Source of the DNA: Comamonadaceae bacterium PBBC1
GTDB taxonomy: Bacteria > Pseudomonadota > Gammaproteobacteria > Burkholderiales > Burkholderiaceae_C
DNA: 58,678 bases
NCBI GenBank assembly: GCA_002256145.1
Contig: NKIP01000023.1
Location: 1-58,678 of the forward strand
Direction: 5' to 3'
The notes beneath the pieces are model-generated. The model saw only the letters and a list, made by a program, of their open reading frames with translations. It did not search any database and was not told the DNA's origin. The position numbers and the translations under genes are program-made. Positions 30,575 to 39,344 of the stretch are shown piece by piece (the first letter of the stretch is position 1; each line of letters starts with the position of its first letter).

Positions 30575-32224
30575 TTAGCCGAGACCTCTGAGCTTTTGCA
30601 TCAATTCAACCGCGCCAATGGTGCAGTCATCGCCGCGCCACACCACATGCTGGTCGGTCCGGCAAATCAGCAATTTGTGTGTGTAGGCGGATGGCCGCTC
30701 TGACTGCTCACTCAAATCCAGCACCTTCAAGGGCACTTGGGCTTGCTGCGCGGCCTCCAGCAAAGGCTTCACCTGTGCACTGGCGTCCAGCACCAACAAG
30801 GTGTAGGCAGGCCCCAGTTCATCGTACAAAGAGCGGCCATCATTCAGCCAAAAGTGAGGAGCTCGGCACCCCGGGACCGTGGACGCGGTGAAGTCGCCCA
30901 TGGTGTAGGCCGGCGCAGACTCTTCGTCAAAGGCAATGATGGGTGACTTTTCGTAAAAATAACCAAAATTCAAACCCGCACAACAAAACTGCTGCACATT
31001 GAGCGCGTAAGCCTCTTGACCCATGTGCTGACGCGCGGCCTGTCCTGCTTCGTTGTTCGCTTCAATCTCGGCAGGCACGGCACTTCTCGCCTTGATCATT
31101 TTTTGAGCGTGGTTCATCACGAAGTGCGACACCTGCTCGGTGATCGGTTGACGCTCGGCTTCGTAGGCATCCAGAATCGATTCGTCCGCCCATCCCTTGA
31201 CACGGGCCGACAGCAACCAAGCCAGGTTGGTAGCGTCCGCAATGCCGGCATTCATGCCGTAACCCGCATAAGGCACCCAAAGGTGCGCAGCGTCTCCGGC
31301 CAAAAACACCTTGCCGTTGCGAAAACGGTTGGCCACCAAACGGCGTCCGACCCAATCTTCCTTGGTGATGATCTGGTACTCAAAATCGGGCCCCACGCCC
31401 AAAATATGCCGAATCGACTTGTCGCGATCGACCGAATCGAACTCCAGTTCTTGCGCATTCAGATGGTTGTGGACCAACCAGGTTTCTTGACCATCGATGG
31501 CAAAAACCGTTCCGCAACGGTCCGGGTTGACCGAGTAATAACACCAAGCCAGTTTGCCGGGGAGCAAAGCGGCCAATTGGGGGGCACGAATGTGCGTTGA
31601 CTGCACACGCTGAATCACCTCCGTGCCTTGCAGTTGAGCCCCCATTTTTTTGCGCACACCCGAGCTGCCGCCATCACAACCGACCAGGTAACGCACTCGC
31701 AACTGCCGAACTTCTTGGGAGTCCAAATCTTCCAGACTCACCAAGACCCCGTGATCGTCCTGTTCAAAATCGATCAAGCGGGTCCTGCTGAGCAAGCTCA
31801 AGCCTTCTTGCTTGACGGCATGCGCCAAAAGCAAAGGCTCCAGGTACAGCTGGTTGATGCGGTGGGGTGGCTCCGGTGTGGGCCATCCGGTGTCCGGGCC
31901 TTCGAGGTCGGTGTAGCGATCGCGTCGGCAGGGAATCGGGATGCGGGTCAACTCCTCACCCGTCATGCGCGTGCGAAACACCACATCGTTGGGAAAGTCT
32001 TCCGGCAATCCCGCTTGGCGCAAAGCAGACGACACGCCCAAACGCCTGAATTGTTCCATGGACCGGGCCGACACATGGTTGCATTTCACGTTGGGCGGCT
32101 CACCAAAGCGCCGCACCTCGACCACGGTCACCCGGACACCCGACCTGGCCAAATCCATCGCCAAAGTCAGGCCCACGGGCCCAGCGCCCACCACCATCAC
32201 ATCGCTTGCAAAATCCTTGTTCAT
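30575..32224 (-). CDS. FAD-dependent aromatic monooxygenase (PHBH/MhpA-like)
   Basis: A 549-residue class A flavoprotein hydroxylase. The FAD Rossmann motif is VMVVGAGPVGLTLAMDLARS (residues about 9-28); the mid-chain VGCDGGSSGVRKKMG carries the DG motif, and GKVFLAGDAAHLWVPYAGYG is the GD motif that binds the flavin ribityl chain. A C-terminal thioredoxin-like part follows, as in phenol hydroxylases and MhpA. It should hydroxylate an aromatic substrate with NAD(P)H and O2; the substrate is not predictable. The ATG at 32224 is preferred to a GTG two codons earlier. It follows the Bug gene by 12 bp, suggesting joint uptake and attack of one compound. Confidence 0.9.
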   Translation of the reverse strand: MNKDFASDVMVVGAGPVGLTLAMDLARSGVRVTVVEVRRFGEPPNVKCNHVSARSMEQFRRLGVSSALRQAGLPEDFPNDVVFRTRMTGEELTRIPIPCRRDRYTDLEGPDTGWPTPEPPHRINQLYLEPLLLAHAVKQEGLSLLSRTRLIDFEQDDHGVLVSLEDLDSQEVRQLRVRYLVGCDGGSSGVRKKMGAQLQGTEVIQRVQSTHIRAPQLAALLPGKLAWCYYSVNPDRCGTVFAIDGQETWLVHNHLNAQELEFDSVDRDKSIRHILGVGPDFEYQIITKEDWVGRRLVANRFRNGKVFLAGDAAHLWVPYAGYGMNAGIADATNLAWLLSARVKGWADESILDAYEAERQPITEQVSHFVMNHAQKMIKARSAVPAEIEANNEAGQAARQHMGQEAYALNVQQFCCAGLNFGYFYEKSPIIAFDEESAPAYTMGDFTASTVPGCRAPHFWLNDGRSLYDELGPAYTLLVLDASAQVKPLLEAAQQAQVPLKVLDLSEQSERPSAYTHKLLICRTDQHVVWRGDDCTIGAVELMQKLRGLG

Positions 32225-32236
32225 GGCCACGGGTTC

Positions 32237-33223
32237 TCACTGAAGTTTGATGTTGGCCTTGCGAATGACTTCACCCCACTTGCGCGTTTCGCTTTTCAAG
32301 TAGGTGTCAAACGCTTCGGTCGATGAAGGCACGGGCTCCATGCCAATGTTGCGCATCTGGGCGCGAATGCCCTCGTCGTTCAATGCCGCTGTGAATTCCG
32401 CATGCAAGCGGCTCAGGATCGGCTCTGGCGTTCCCGCAGGGGCCACCAGGCCGAACCAGCCTGTGGAGTCATAGCCCGTCAAACCCGACTCGGCCAAAGT
32501 CGGCACATCCGGCAAAGAGGCCAACCTGTTGGGGCTGGTGACAGCAAATGCCTTGAGCTTGCCAGCCTTGATGTGCTGCAAAGCGGCGGGCAAATCGGTC
32601 AACGCCAGCGGGATCTGACCCGACAAGGCGTCCATGGCAGCAGGGCCTGAACCCCGGTAGGGCACCTCCGTCAATTTGATGTCCGCCATCTGAGAGAACA
32701 AAGCTGTCGACAGGTGCATGGCCGTGCCATTGCCGCCGTGCCCGATGGCATATTTGCCCGGTTGACTTTTGGCCGAGGCGATCAGTTGCGCCACCGTGTT
32801 GGCTTGCACGGAGGGGTGACCCACGATCACAAACGGAATGGCCGCCAACATGGTGATGGGGGCCAACTCCTTGGCAGGGTCAAAAGGCATTTGTGGGTAG
32901 AGGCTGACGTTGGCTGTCAGGCCACCTGCAGCCCCCACACCCAGCATGTAGCCATCGGGCGCAGCCTTGGCGACTGCGGCCAATCCGATGTTGCCGCCTG
33001 CGCCCGGGCGGTTGTCCACCACCAACTGCTGGCCCAGTTTCTCGTTCAGACGCGGCGAGAGGATGCGGATGATGGCATCCGCGCTGCCCCCCGGCGGAAA
33101 GGTCACCACCACCCGGATCGGTTTTTGCGGATAGGCGTTTTGGGCCATGACCGCCAGAGGCAGGATGGCCCCAGACAGCATCAAGGCCAACAAGCGGGTA
33201 ATTGCACGAAACTTTTGAAACAT
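32237..33223 (-). CDS. Bug-family (TctC-like) periplasmic solute-binding protein
   Basis: A 328-residue Bug receptor with signal peptide (LLALMLSGAILPLAVMAQ), mature start NAYPQKPIRVVVTFPPGGSA, and VDNRPGAGGNIGLAAVAKAA and PDGYMLGVGAAGG. I chose the ATG at 33223 because GGAGACA precedes it and the signal peptide starts there; the open frame runs 16 codons further up. It is co-directional with and 12 bp from the monooxygenase gene, and divergent from a LysR gene. The ligand is probably the monooxygenase substrate (inference). Confidence 0.92.
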   Translation of the reverse strand: MFQKFRAITRLLALMLSGAILPLAVMAQNAYPQKPIRVVVTFPPGGSADAIIRILSPRLNEKLGQQLVVDNRPGAGGNIGLAAVAKAAPDGYMLGVGAAGGLTANVSLYPQMPFDPAKELAPITMLAAIPFVIVGHPSVQANTVAQLIASAKSQPGKYAIGHGGNGTAMHLSTALFSQMADIKLTEVPYRGSGPAAMDALSGQIPLALTDLPAALQHIKAGKLKAFAVTSPNRLASLPDVPTLAESGLTGYDSTGWFGLVAPAGTPEPILSRLHAEFTAALNDEGIRAQMRNIGMEPVPSSTEAFDTYLKSETRKWGEVIRKANIKLQ

Positions 33224-33293
33224 GTTGTCTCCTTTTGAAGGGGTGTGAACGTCCACACAGGGCCAGTCCAAAAAATGATTGGAATCAATGTTG

Positions 33294-33312
33294 TTTCATT
33301 TGTAAATTGAAA
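33294..33312. promoter_or_regulatory. candidate LysR-type operator in the divergent promoter region
   Basis: TTTCA and TGAAA arms in inverted orientation span 19 bp around an AT-rich centre and include a T-N11-A spacing. The site lies 28 bp before the LysR gene start and 70 bp before the Bug gene start, where such regulators usually bind. Confidence 0.4.
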
Positions 33313-33340
33313 TATTGCGAACCAGATATGATTTTTACTT

Positions 33341-34249
33341 ATGAATGGCAAAAATCGATTCCAACCCACCTTGGGACAACTCAGGGCTTTCTCTGCCGCC
33401 TACCGCCTGCGCAAGCTCAGCGCTGCAGCGGACAGCCTGAACATCACACAATCGGCGGTCAGCGTCTCGATCAAACAATTGGAAGAAGGCTTGGGCGTGC
33501 GCCTGTTTGACCGAACCACCCGGTCCCTGCACATCACACCTGCTGCCCAAGACGCCATCGTCTTGGCCGATCGCATCCTGCGTGATGTTGACGCCCTGCG
33601 CAACAACCAGCTGGAATTGGTGGACCTGCACAGGGGACGGATCAGCATGGCCGTCACGCCCACTCTGGCAGAAATCCTGCTCCCCAAGGTCATCCAGACC
33701 TTTCGCCTGCAACACCCCGGGGTGAAAGTGGTGATCGAGGACTGTGCACCCGACCAGTTTTTGCCGCGCATCCTGTCCCAGCAAGTGGATTTCGGTATCG
33801 GCACACCAGAGAACCACGCAGGCACCGAGATTGAAAAAGAAACATTGATGCGGGACCAACTCAGCGCCATCGTGCCCAAGACCCATCCGCTGGCCCAGCG
33901 CAAGGCCATCCATTGGCGCGACCTGGAGGGCCACCCCATCAGCACCATGCGCCACGGCTATGGCGTACGGCACATGATCGAGATGACAGCGGCTAAAGAA
34001 GGGGTGAAGCTGCAAGTGGCCAATGAGGTGGCTTTTTTGTCCACCGCCTTGTGGATGGCCAGCTGCAACATGGGCGTTGCCGTCATGCCCGCAGCCTATG
34101 TCAAATTTGCCCGCGATCCCGAGCTGGTCGCCCTGCCCTTGAACTCCCCCAAAGTGACACGCGACATCTCGATCGTGACGCCCGCAGGACGCTCGCTGTC
34201 ACATGCCGCACGCGTTTTCATCAATGTGCTCAAGGCGGGGACAGCTTGA
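33341..34249 (+). CDS. LysR-family transcriptional regulator
   Basis: A 302-residue LTTR. The winged HTH is at residues about 10-70 (LRAFSAAYRLRKLSAAADSL, then NITQSAVSVSIKQLEEGLGV and RLFDRTTRSLHITPAA), followed by a linker helix and the substrate-binding domain (RGRISMAVTPTLAEILLPKV and later segments). It is divergent from the Bug/monooxygenase pair over a 117-bp gap and most likely controls them in response to an aromatic ligand (inference). Its last 20 bp overlap the 3' end of the convergent methyltransferase gene. Confidence 0.93.
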   Translation: MNGKNRFQPTLGQLRAFSAAYRLRKLSAAADSLNITQSAVSVSIKQLEEGLGVRLFDRTTRSLHITPAAQDAIVLADRILRDVDALRNNQLELVDLHRGRISMAVTPTLAEILLPKVIQTFRLQHPGVKVVIEDCAPDQFLPRILSQQVDFGIGTPENHAGTEIEKETLMRDQLSAIVPKTHPLAQRKAIHWRDLEGHPISTMRHGYGVRHMIEMTAAKEGVKLQVANEVAFLSTALWMASCNMGVAVMPAAYVKFARDPELVALPLNSPKVTRDISIVTPAGRSLSHAARVFINVLKAGTA

Positions 34250-35126
34250 GACCGGCAACCAACGGATAACGCCCGCCCATCAACCCCTCCACCCCAAACT
34301 CTTGGAGCAGCGCCAGCAGGCGCTCGCCCGACGTGCGTTTTTTCTGGCCGGTGTACTTGGCCATGATGAGTTCGTTTTTCATGCTGTGTTCCCAGCCCAC
34401 CAGCTCGGTCACCGTGACTTGGTAACCCTGTGACTCCAGATACAGACAGCGCAACACGTTGGTCAGCTGGCTGCCCACTTCTCGGGTGTGCAGGGGGTGA
34501 CGCCACAGCTCAGCCAAGGGCGTGCGCTGCAAATTGAGCGCCTTGTTTTGGTTCAGCGCCCGGGCCAGTTCGGCCTGGCAGCAAGGCACCAGTACCATGT
34601 ACTTGGCTTTCTTTTGCAGGCCAAAAGCGATGGCGTCGTCGGTGGCGGTGTCGCAGGCATGCAGTGCGGTGACCACATCGATCTGCGCTGGCATTTCTTG
34701 GCTTTGCGTCGATTCGGCCACGCTCACATTCAAAAAGCGCATGCGCTCAAAGCCCAATTTTTGGGCCAGCGCCTTGGACGATTCCACCAGCTCGCTGCGC
34801 GTTTCGATGCCGTAGATCTTGCCTTGACCCAGCGCCTTGAAAAACAGGTCGTAAATGATGAAACCCAGATACGACTTACCTGCGCCGTGGTCGGCCAGCG
34901 TGGGGCCGGTTTCGCTGGCGGGCAACTCTTTGAGCAGTTTTTCGATGAACTGGAACAGGTGGTAAACCTGCTTGAGTTTGCGGCGCGAGTCCTGGTTGAG
35001 CTTGCCCTCGCGGGTCAGGATGTGCAGTTCTTTGAGCAGCTCGACAGACTGGCCAGGGCGCAAATCCAGGTCAAGCGGCTTGGGCGTTGCAGCCGTTTTG
35101 TGGGAGCTCATGGATTGTTTAGCCAT
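34230..35126 (-). CDS. class I SAM-dependent methyltransferase
   Basis: A 298-residue protein with a Rossmann-type methyltransferase core: LADHGAGKSYLGFIIYDLFF (motif I region, residues about 79-98), GKIYGIETRSELVESSKALA with the acidic ribose-binding residue, and VVTALHACDTATDDAIAFGL. A Cys pair follows in YMVLVPCCQAELARAL. The N-terminal 60 residues are helical. The target is unknown. It overlaps the ATPase gene upstream by 8 bp. An ATG at 35111 is a possible alternative start. Confidence 0.82.
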   Translation of the reverse strand: MAKQSMSSHKTAATPKPLDLDLRPGQSVELLKELHILTREGKLNQDSRRKLKQVYHLFQFIEKLLKELPASETGPTLADHGAGKSYLGFIIYDLFFKALGQGKIYGIETRSELVESSKALAQKLGFERMRFLNVSVAESTQSQEMPAQIDVVTALHACDTATDDAIAFGLQKKAKYMVLVPCCQAELARALNQNKALNLQRTPLAELWRHPLHTREVGSQLTNVLRCLYLESQGYQVTVTELVGWEHSMKNELIMAKYTGQKKRTSGERLLALLQEFGVEGLMGGRYPLVAGLKLSPP

Positions 35127-36312
35127 TGTTTTGATCCTGTTCGGTCACCCATCGGACGGCCGTCAACACGTCGACCGCCTCGATGTGTTCTTTCATGGGG
35201 TAAGTTTGTTCAACGGGTGCCACCAACAGCTTGCGCGCTGCCCCCAAATCGACGGCCGCCTGGTGGAAACCTCTGGACACGGTGGGTGCACTGGATCGCT
35301 TGATCTCGATGACCCAAGTTTGTTGGTTGCGAAATGTCAGCACCAAGTCCACCTCGGCGCCATTGCTGGTGCGGTAGAAGCTGGCTTGGGCGTTGGGGGC
35401 GGCGTTCACCAACTGCTCCACCACAAAGCCCTCCCAACTGGATCCGGCCACGGGATGGCCGAGTACCGCGTCCAGATTCGACAAACCCAACAGAGCATGG
35501 ACCAAACCGCTGTCTCGCACATACACCTTGGGCGAGCGAATCAGGCGTTTGCCCACGTTGCCATGCCAAGCGGGCAAGCGCCGCACCAGCATCAAGTCGC
35601 ACAACAAGTCGATGTAGCGGCTCACGGTCTGACCGCTGATGGCCAAGGCCGAAGCCAATTTGGCTTGGTCCAACAGTTCACCCTGATGATGTGCCAGCAT
35701 GGTCCACAAACGCCGCAAGGTGGTGGCGGGGATACGCGGCCCCAAGGCGGGGATGTCTTTTTCCAAATAGGTCGTGATGAACACCTCCCGCCACGTCATG
35801 CTGTCGGCATCGGATGCCGCCAGCCACGACAAGGGAAAGCCCCCACGCACCCACAAAGCGTTCAAGTCGGCCACGCTGGCCAGGGCACCAAAAACCTCGG
35901 AGGCCTGCAGCGCGGGCAACTCGACATAAGCCACACGACCGGCCAGGCTTTCGCTGGATTGCTGCAACAACACCCCGGTGGCCGAGCCCAACAGCAAAAA
36001 CTGCCCGCTGGGTTGATTCATGCGACGACGTTGGTCGATCACGCCACGCAAAATGGCAAACAACTCGGGCATCCGCTGCACCTCGTCCAGGATCACCAAC
36101 TGCTGTGCGTGGGCCATCAAAAAGGCTTCCGGATCGTCCAGCTGTCTCTGCGCCGAGGGCAACTCCAGGTCCAGATACAAAGCGTTGGGGTACAGCGCTT
36201 TTTGCGCAAACGCCAAAGTGGTTTTCCCCGCCTGGCGCGGTCCGAGCAGACCCACTGCAGGAAATTGCTGCAGCAGGCGAAGGAGTTTCTGCTGGGGCTG
36301 TCGGGGGTACAT
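35119..36312 (-). CDS. AAA-family ATPase with DUF4143 domain
   Basis: A 397-residue protein of the widespread AAA_14/DUF4143 family. Walker A is GLLGPRQAGKTTLAFAQ (residues about 21-37), Walker B is QLVILDEVQRMPELFAILR, sensor segment is FLLLGSATGVLL. The C-terminal DUF4143 part has VRDSGLVHALLGL, SSWEGFVVEQLVN and AEVDLVLTF with a PD-(D/E)xK-like end (WVIEIKRS). The role of this family is not settled; members often lie in accessory regions. The gene is intact. Confidence 0.9.
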   Translation of the reverse strand: MYPRQPQQKLLRLLQQFPAVGLLGPRQAGKTTLAFAQKALYPNALYLDLELPSAQRQLDDPEAFLMAHAQQLVILDEVQRMPELFAILRGVIDQRRRMNQPSGQFLLLGSATGVLLQQSSESLAGRVAYVELPALQASEVFGALASVADLNALWVRGGFPLSWLAASDADSMTWREVFITTYLEKDIPALGPRIPATTLRRLWTMLAHHQGELLDQAKLASALAISGQTVSRYIDLLCDLMLVRRLPAWHGNVGKRLIRSPKVYVRDSGLVHALLGLSNLDAVLGHPVAGSSWEGFVVEQLVNAAPNAQASFYRTSNGAEVDLVLTFRNQQTWVIEIKRSSAPTVSRGFHQAAVDLGAARKLLVAPVEQTYPMKEHIEAVDVLTAVRWVTEQDQNNG

Positions 36313-36405
36313 TCATGCATTTTATCCAAACAATGGAGAAATTACATGGTTAATTCACCCAGATGCCCAAAAACCTTTTTTCAGTTGAAGGCTACCCTAA
36401 CCGCC

Positions 36406-36957
36406 TCAGTGCGGCCCCACATCCAGCTTTTCCCAGCCCTCGGCCCCCAGCTTGTCCATGGTCTCGATGTTGGTCTCGTAAATCATTTCGGCCTCGGGAA
36501 AAGCCTCCACCGCCCGGTCGATGCTCTCCTCGCGCAGCAGGTGCAGCGTGGGGTAAGGCGAGCGGTTGGTGAAATTGCCGATATCGTCCGGCTCGGTGTC
36601 GGCAAACTGGAACTGCGGGTGAAAACTCGCCACTTGGAACACGCCCTCCAAATCCAGCTCTTGCAGCACGGCATCGGCTTCGTCCAGAAAGTCGTTGAAC
36701 TCCAAAAAGTCTTGCAGCATCTGCGGCACGACCAAAAGCACGGTCTCGCGCTCTTCGGCCGGCATGGCAGCCAGCGCCTGCAGCTGCTCGATCAGCTCGT
36801 CACGCAAGCCCTCCAGGCCCTTGGCCTCGCTCAGCACGTAATGGATCTGGCCCTTGACGTGCGGGGCTTTGGCAAAAGGGCAAAGGTTCAGGCCAATCAC
36901 GGCGCGTTCGAGCCAGCGCACGGTGTCGGCAATTTCGGGGGTGTTCAGGTCGGTCAT
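36406..36957 (-). CDS. DUF1415-family protein
   Basis: A 183-residue protein starting MTDLNTPEIADTVRWLERAV and containing the family mark IGLNLCPFAKAPHV near the N-terminus. It is acidic and soluble, without signal or membrane segment. The segment DTEPDDIGNFTNRSPYPTLH is well conserved in the family. The function of DUF1415 is not known. The ATG at 36957 is preferred to an upstream GTG. The 92 bp between it and the ATPase gene hold nothing I recognise. Confidence 0.85.
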   Translation of the reverse strand: MTDLNTPEIADTVRWLERAVIGLNLCPFAKAPHVKGQIHYVLSEAKGLEGLRDELIEQLQALAAMPAEERETVLLVVPQMLQDFLEFNDFLDEADAVLQELDLEGVFQVASFHPQFQFADTEPDDIGNFTNRSPYPTLHLLREESIDRAVEAFPEAEMIYETNIETMDKLGAEGWEKLDVGPH

Positions 36958-37075
36958 GGGCGAGATTGTGCCTGTTGACACGGGGTCTGATGAGGAAGAC
37001 TCATCCTCGGGCAGGCAGCCCAGGTGTTGTCGTTTTTAAATGCACGCAGCCCTGCCCGCTGGCAGGGATGAAGAC

Positions 37076-37502
37076 CAAAGGCGGGCAGCCAGGTCCTTAA
37101 CCTTGGCCATGAGCTCGGTGTGGTGTCCCCAGGGTATGGGCTGAACCAAGTCCACCGGGAAAAGTGCCGCAGCCTGTGGCACTTTGGGGTCTGGCTCCAT
37201 TTGTGCCACAGCTTGTGGCACAAATTGAAGGTGGGGGTATTCGTTCGCGGTAAAACGCCAACATCCGCTTGATGTTGCGCTCGGAAAAGCCCTTTTCCTC
37301 CAGCAATTCGTTGTGCAAATCACGCGCCAAACGCGGAATCACCCCGGCCCCCAGTCTTCTTGCTGCTGGCGAGCGCGGATCAGCGCGCCAATGTCCAAAA
37401 CATGCGAATGAGCTCGGTATTGACGGCCAGCACCGCCCGGTTTTACCCATGGCGCACGCGTTACTTGATGTCGCTGAGCAGGGCAGCGTAATCGGCAGAC
37501 AC
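37076..37502 (-). pseudogene. DUF1016/YhcG-type nuclease, broken and truncated
   Basis: Pieces of a DUF1016 (YhcG PDDEXK nuclease) N-terminal domain appear in several frames: SADYAALLSDIK then two in-frame stops, NRAVLAVNTELIRMFW, then GAGVIPRLARDLHNELLEEK and GFSERNIKRMLAFYRE in another frame, then LQFVPQAVAQMEPDPKVPQA and WGHHTELMAKVKDLAARLW in a third. The C-terminal nuclease domain is absent. There are at least two nonsense changes and two frameshifts, so it is dead. The 92 bp between it and the AlbA_2 gene hold nothing clear. Confidence 0.75.
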
Positions 37503-37850
37503 TCAAAAATCACTGCATCAAACAATCAGCTTGTGTACAGCAGCTGCAGGTAAGTTATTCAGACCATCCTTAAGCGAAGAAACGGACCACTTGCTCATAA
37601 ACCACCCCCATCAACGGCATCGTGGTTCCTTGATGAGTCCATCCCCAGCCTCCCAGCCTGCGTCAACCGGTATTTTTGCAAGCGGCTTTGAGGTTTATCG
37701 GGCAGGGTTCTTTCAATCCAATGGGCCTCCAGCAGCGCATTGACTGCGCGGTTCAGTGCGCCAGTGACGGACTTGAGGCCCAATTGGCTTGAGAGTTCGG
37801 ACTTGGATAAAGCGGCGTCGCGAAGAAGATGAAGGATTTTTTTCGATATC

Positions 37851-37883
37851 GACTCTGCCCCTGACTCTGCCCCTGACTCTGCC
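37851..37883 (-). repeat. 12-bp tandem repeat encoding Gly-Ala-Glu-Ser
   Basis: Two full copies and one partial copy of GACTCTGCCCCT (plus strand) encode GAES repeats in the linker before the C-terminal winged helix of the AlbA_2 protein. Frame is kept for any copy number. Confidence 0.85.
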
Positions 37884-38323
37884 ACTTCGGGGATAAGCGC
37901 CAGGGCTTCAGACGACATCGGAAAACGCAGTTCAAAAAAGTGCTCGCTGATCTGAACAATGTCGCTGTCGTAGGCGCTCAAGATGCGCCGCATGCCCGAG
38001 CCCAGGTGCTCGACCAGCTCCATGTCCCGAAACACCCGCATCAGTTCGCGGTTGCGCGGCATGGATCGACCGCTCAGGCATTCTTCCAGACTCAAACCGC
38101 TCAACAGCCCGCCATAAGAGGTGATGCTGATGCGGTCAGCATAAATCTCGACCAGCGGTGGCACCTCGGCGGTGTAGTCGTTGTGGATGATGGCGTTGAT
38201 CAGCGCTTCGCGCAGGGCGCGGGCGTTGAACAAGCGGCGCTGCTCGCGCTCTGCCGCGCCCGTGATGCGCGTCAGGGTGCGGTTTTCGATTTCGAGCTTG
38301 TCGAGCACACGGTGCGTGGCCTT

Positions 38324-38351
38324 GAGCAGTGAGCAGTGAGCAGTGAGCAGT
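38324..38351 (-). repeat. heptanucleotide tandem repeat (GAGCAGT)x4 at the AlbA_2 frameshift
   Basis: Four perfect copies of GAGCAGT on the plus strand (ACTGCTC on the coding strand), exactly where the coding frame of the AlbA_2/RecG-like gene is broken. Seven-base units change the frame with each gain or loss, so copy number decides whether a full-length protein is made. Confidence 0.95.
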
Positions 38352-39015
38352 AGCCGTATTCCTGGTTTTCATTCAGGTCGCATTTGTCGGTGCCTGCATA
38401 TTTGGCGACCTTGATGGAAATGCTGTTGGTGTCCGCGAGCAGGTAGGCGGCGTAATTCAGGCGTTCGCTCTCCGGAACGTAAAGGTCGAGGTTGTGCAAA
38501 AAGGTGTCGTTGATCTCGAAGCCTTTTTCCTGGTAGTAAATCTTCAACTGTTGGAACGTGAGTTTAAGCGTGGTCGGCGCAGGGATGTTGCGCAGAGAGT
38601 GGCGAACCCGACCGGCATAGAGCTGATCAATCATGCCCGTGGTCATAGGCTGCACGCCGCTGCCAACCCGAGTGAAACAACCTGCAGGCGATTGACCGTA
38701 GCGTTTGAGGTAGTACGGTTTTTCGGTGCCGCGCGTCACCACCACATGAATCACGGTTTTGCCCTCGTGTTCCTGCGCATACACGTCGTACAGCCCGAGG
38801 CAAGAGGGCAAGATGTTGTTGCGGATGCGGTCAGAAATCGCCAGCATCTGGGCATCCACCTCGCTGACGCCCAACACTTCACCGTCGTCATCCACACCGA
38901 TGTACAGATCGCCGCCCTTGGCTGAATTGAGAAAAGCCACCACTTCTTTTTCCAGCGCATCGCTGAGCTGTCGTTTGAATTCGGTGGTGCTGTTCTCTTG
39001 GCCAAATTTGGTCAT

Positions 39016-39344
39016 GATGTCAACCCGCTCACTGGTTCTTGATTTCTTGTTTCCGCCCAGTCAATGACTGGAGCAACGCTTACAGATGGCACAAAAAGAC
39101 AGCCGTAACTCAGCCCAAGCACTGAAGATTCGCACGACAATGTGCCCCTTGAAACGTCGCTCCAAACCATTGAACCTGCTCCTTATTTCGACATCTCGTG
39201 CTTCACACAAAAGTCTGGCTCGCATTGTCAATGCATCACGCCGGGCGGCATGCGGCGTTACTCGATCAAGCCAGTCGGCTTCAAAATATCAGAGCCATGC
39301 ATTTTTGAACAATGAATTGATCAGCTTAACAAAGGCAGCCGCTC
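39016..39344. other. intergenic region without a convincing gene
   Basis: These 329 bp lie upstream of the AlbA_2 gene and downstream of the MFS gene. A 94-codon plus-strand frame (39086-39370) crosses it, but its product is Ser/Arg-rich, has no recognisable domain and runs into the MFS coding region, so I do not call it. The AlbA_2 promoter should be within the first 100 bp; no clear -35/-10 pair was seen. Confidence 0.5.

Larger units (their letters stand above)
37595..39015 (-). pseudogene. AlbA_2/RecG-like ATP-binding protein gene, split at a heptamer repeat (possibly phase-variable)
   Basis: The first part (39015-38272) has an AlbA_2 (schlafen-like) domain: ENSTTEFKRQLSDALEKEVV, FLNSAKGGDLYIGVDDDG and GCFTRVGSGVQPMT. 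The second part (38308-37595) has a GHKL-like ALREALINAIIHNDYTAEVP and SITSYGGLLSGLSLEE, then a winged helix (ISKKILHLLRDAALSKSELS). In homologues these are one chain of about 470 residues. Here four copies of a 7-bp repeat (38324-38351) shift the frame; two, five or eight copies would restore it. The rest shows no decay, so it may be a recent mutation or an on/off switch. Function of the family: DNA-binding transcriptional or defence-related, unsettled. Confidence 0.75.
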
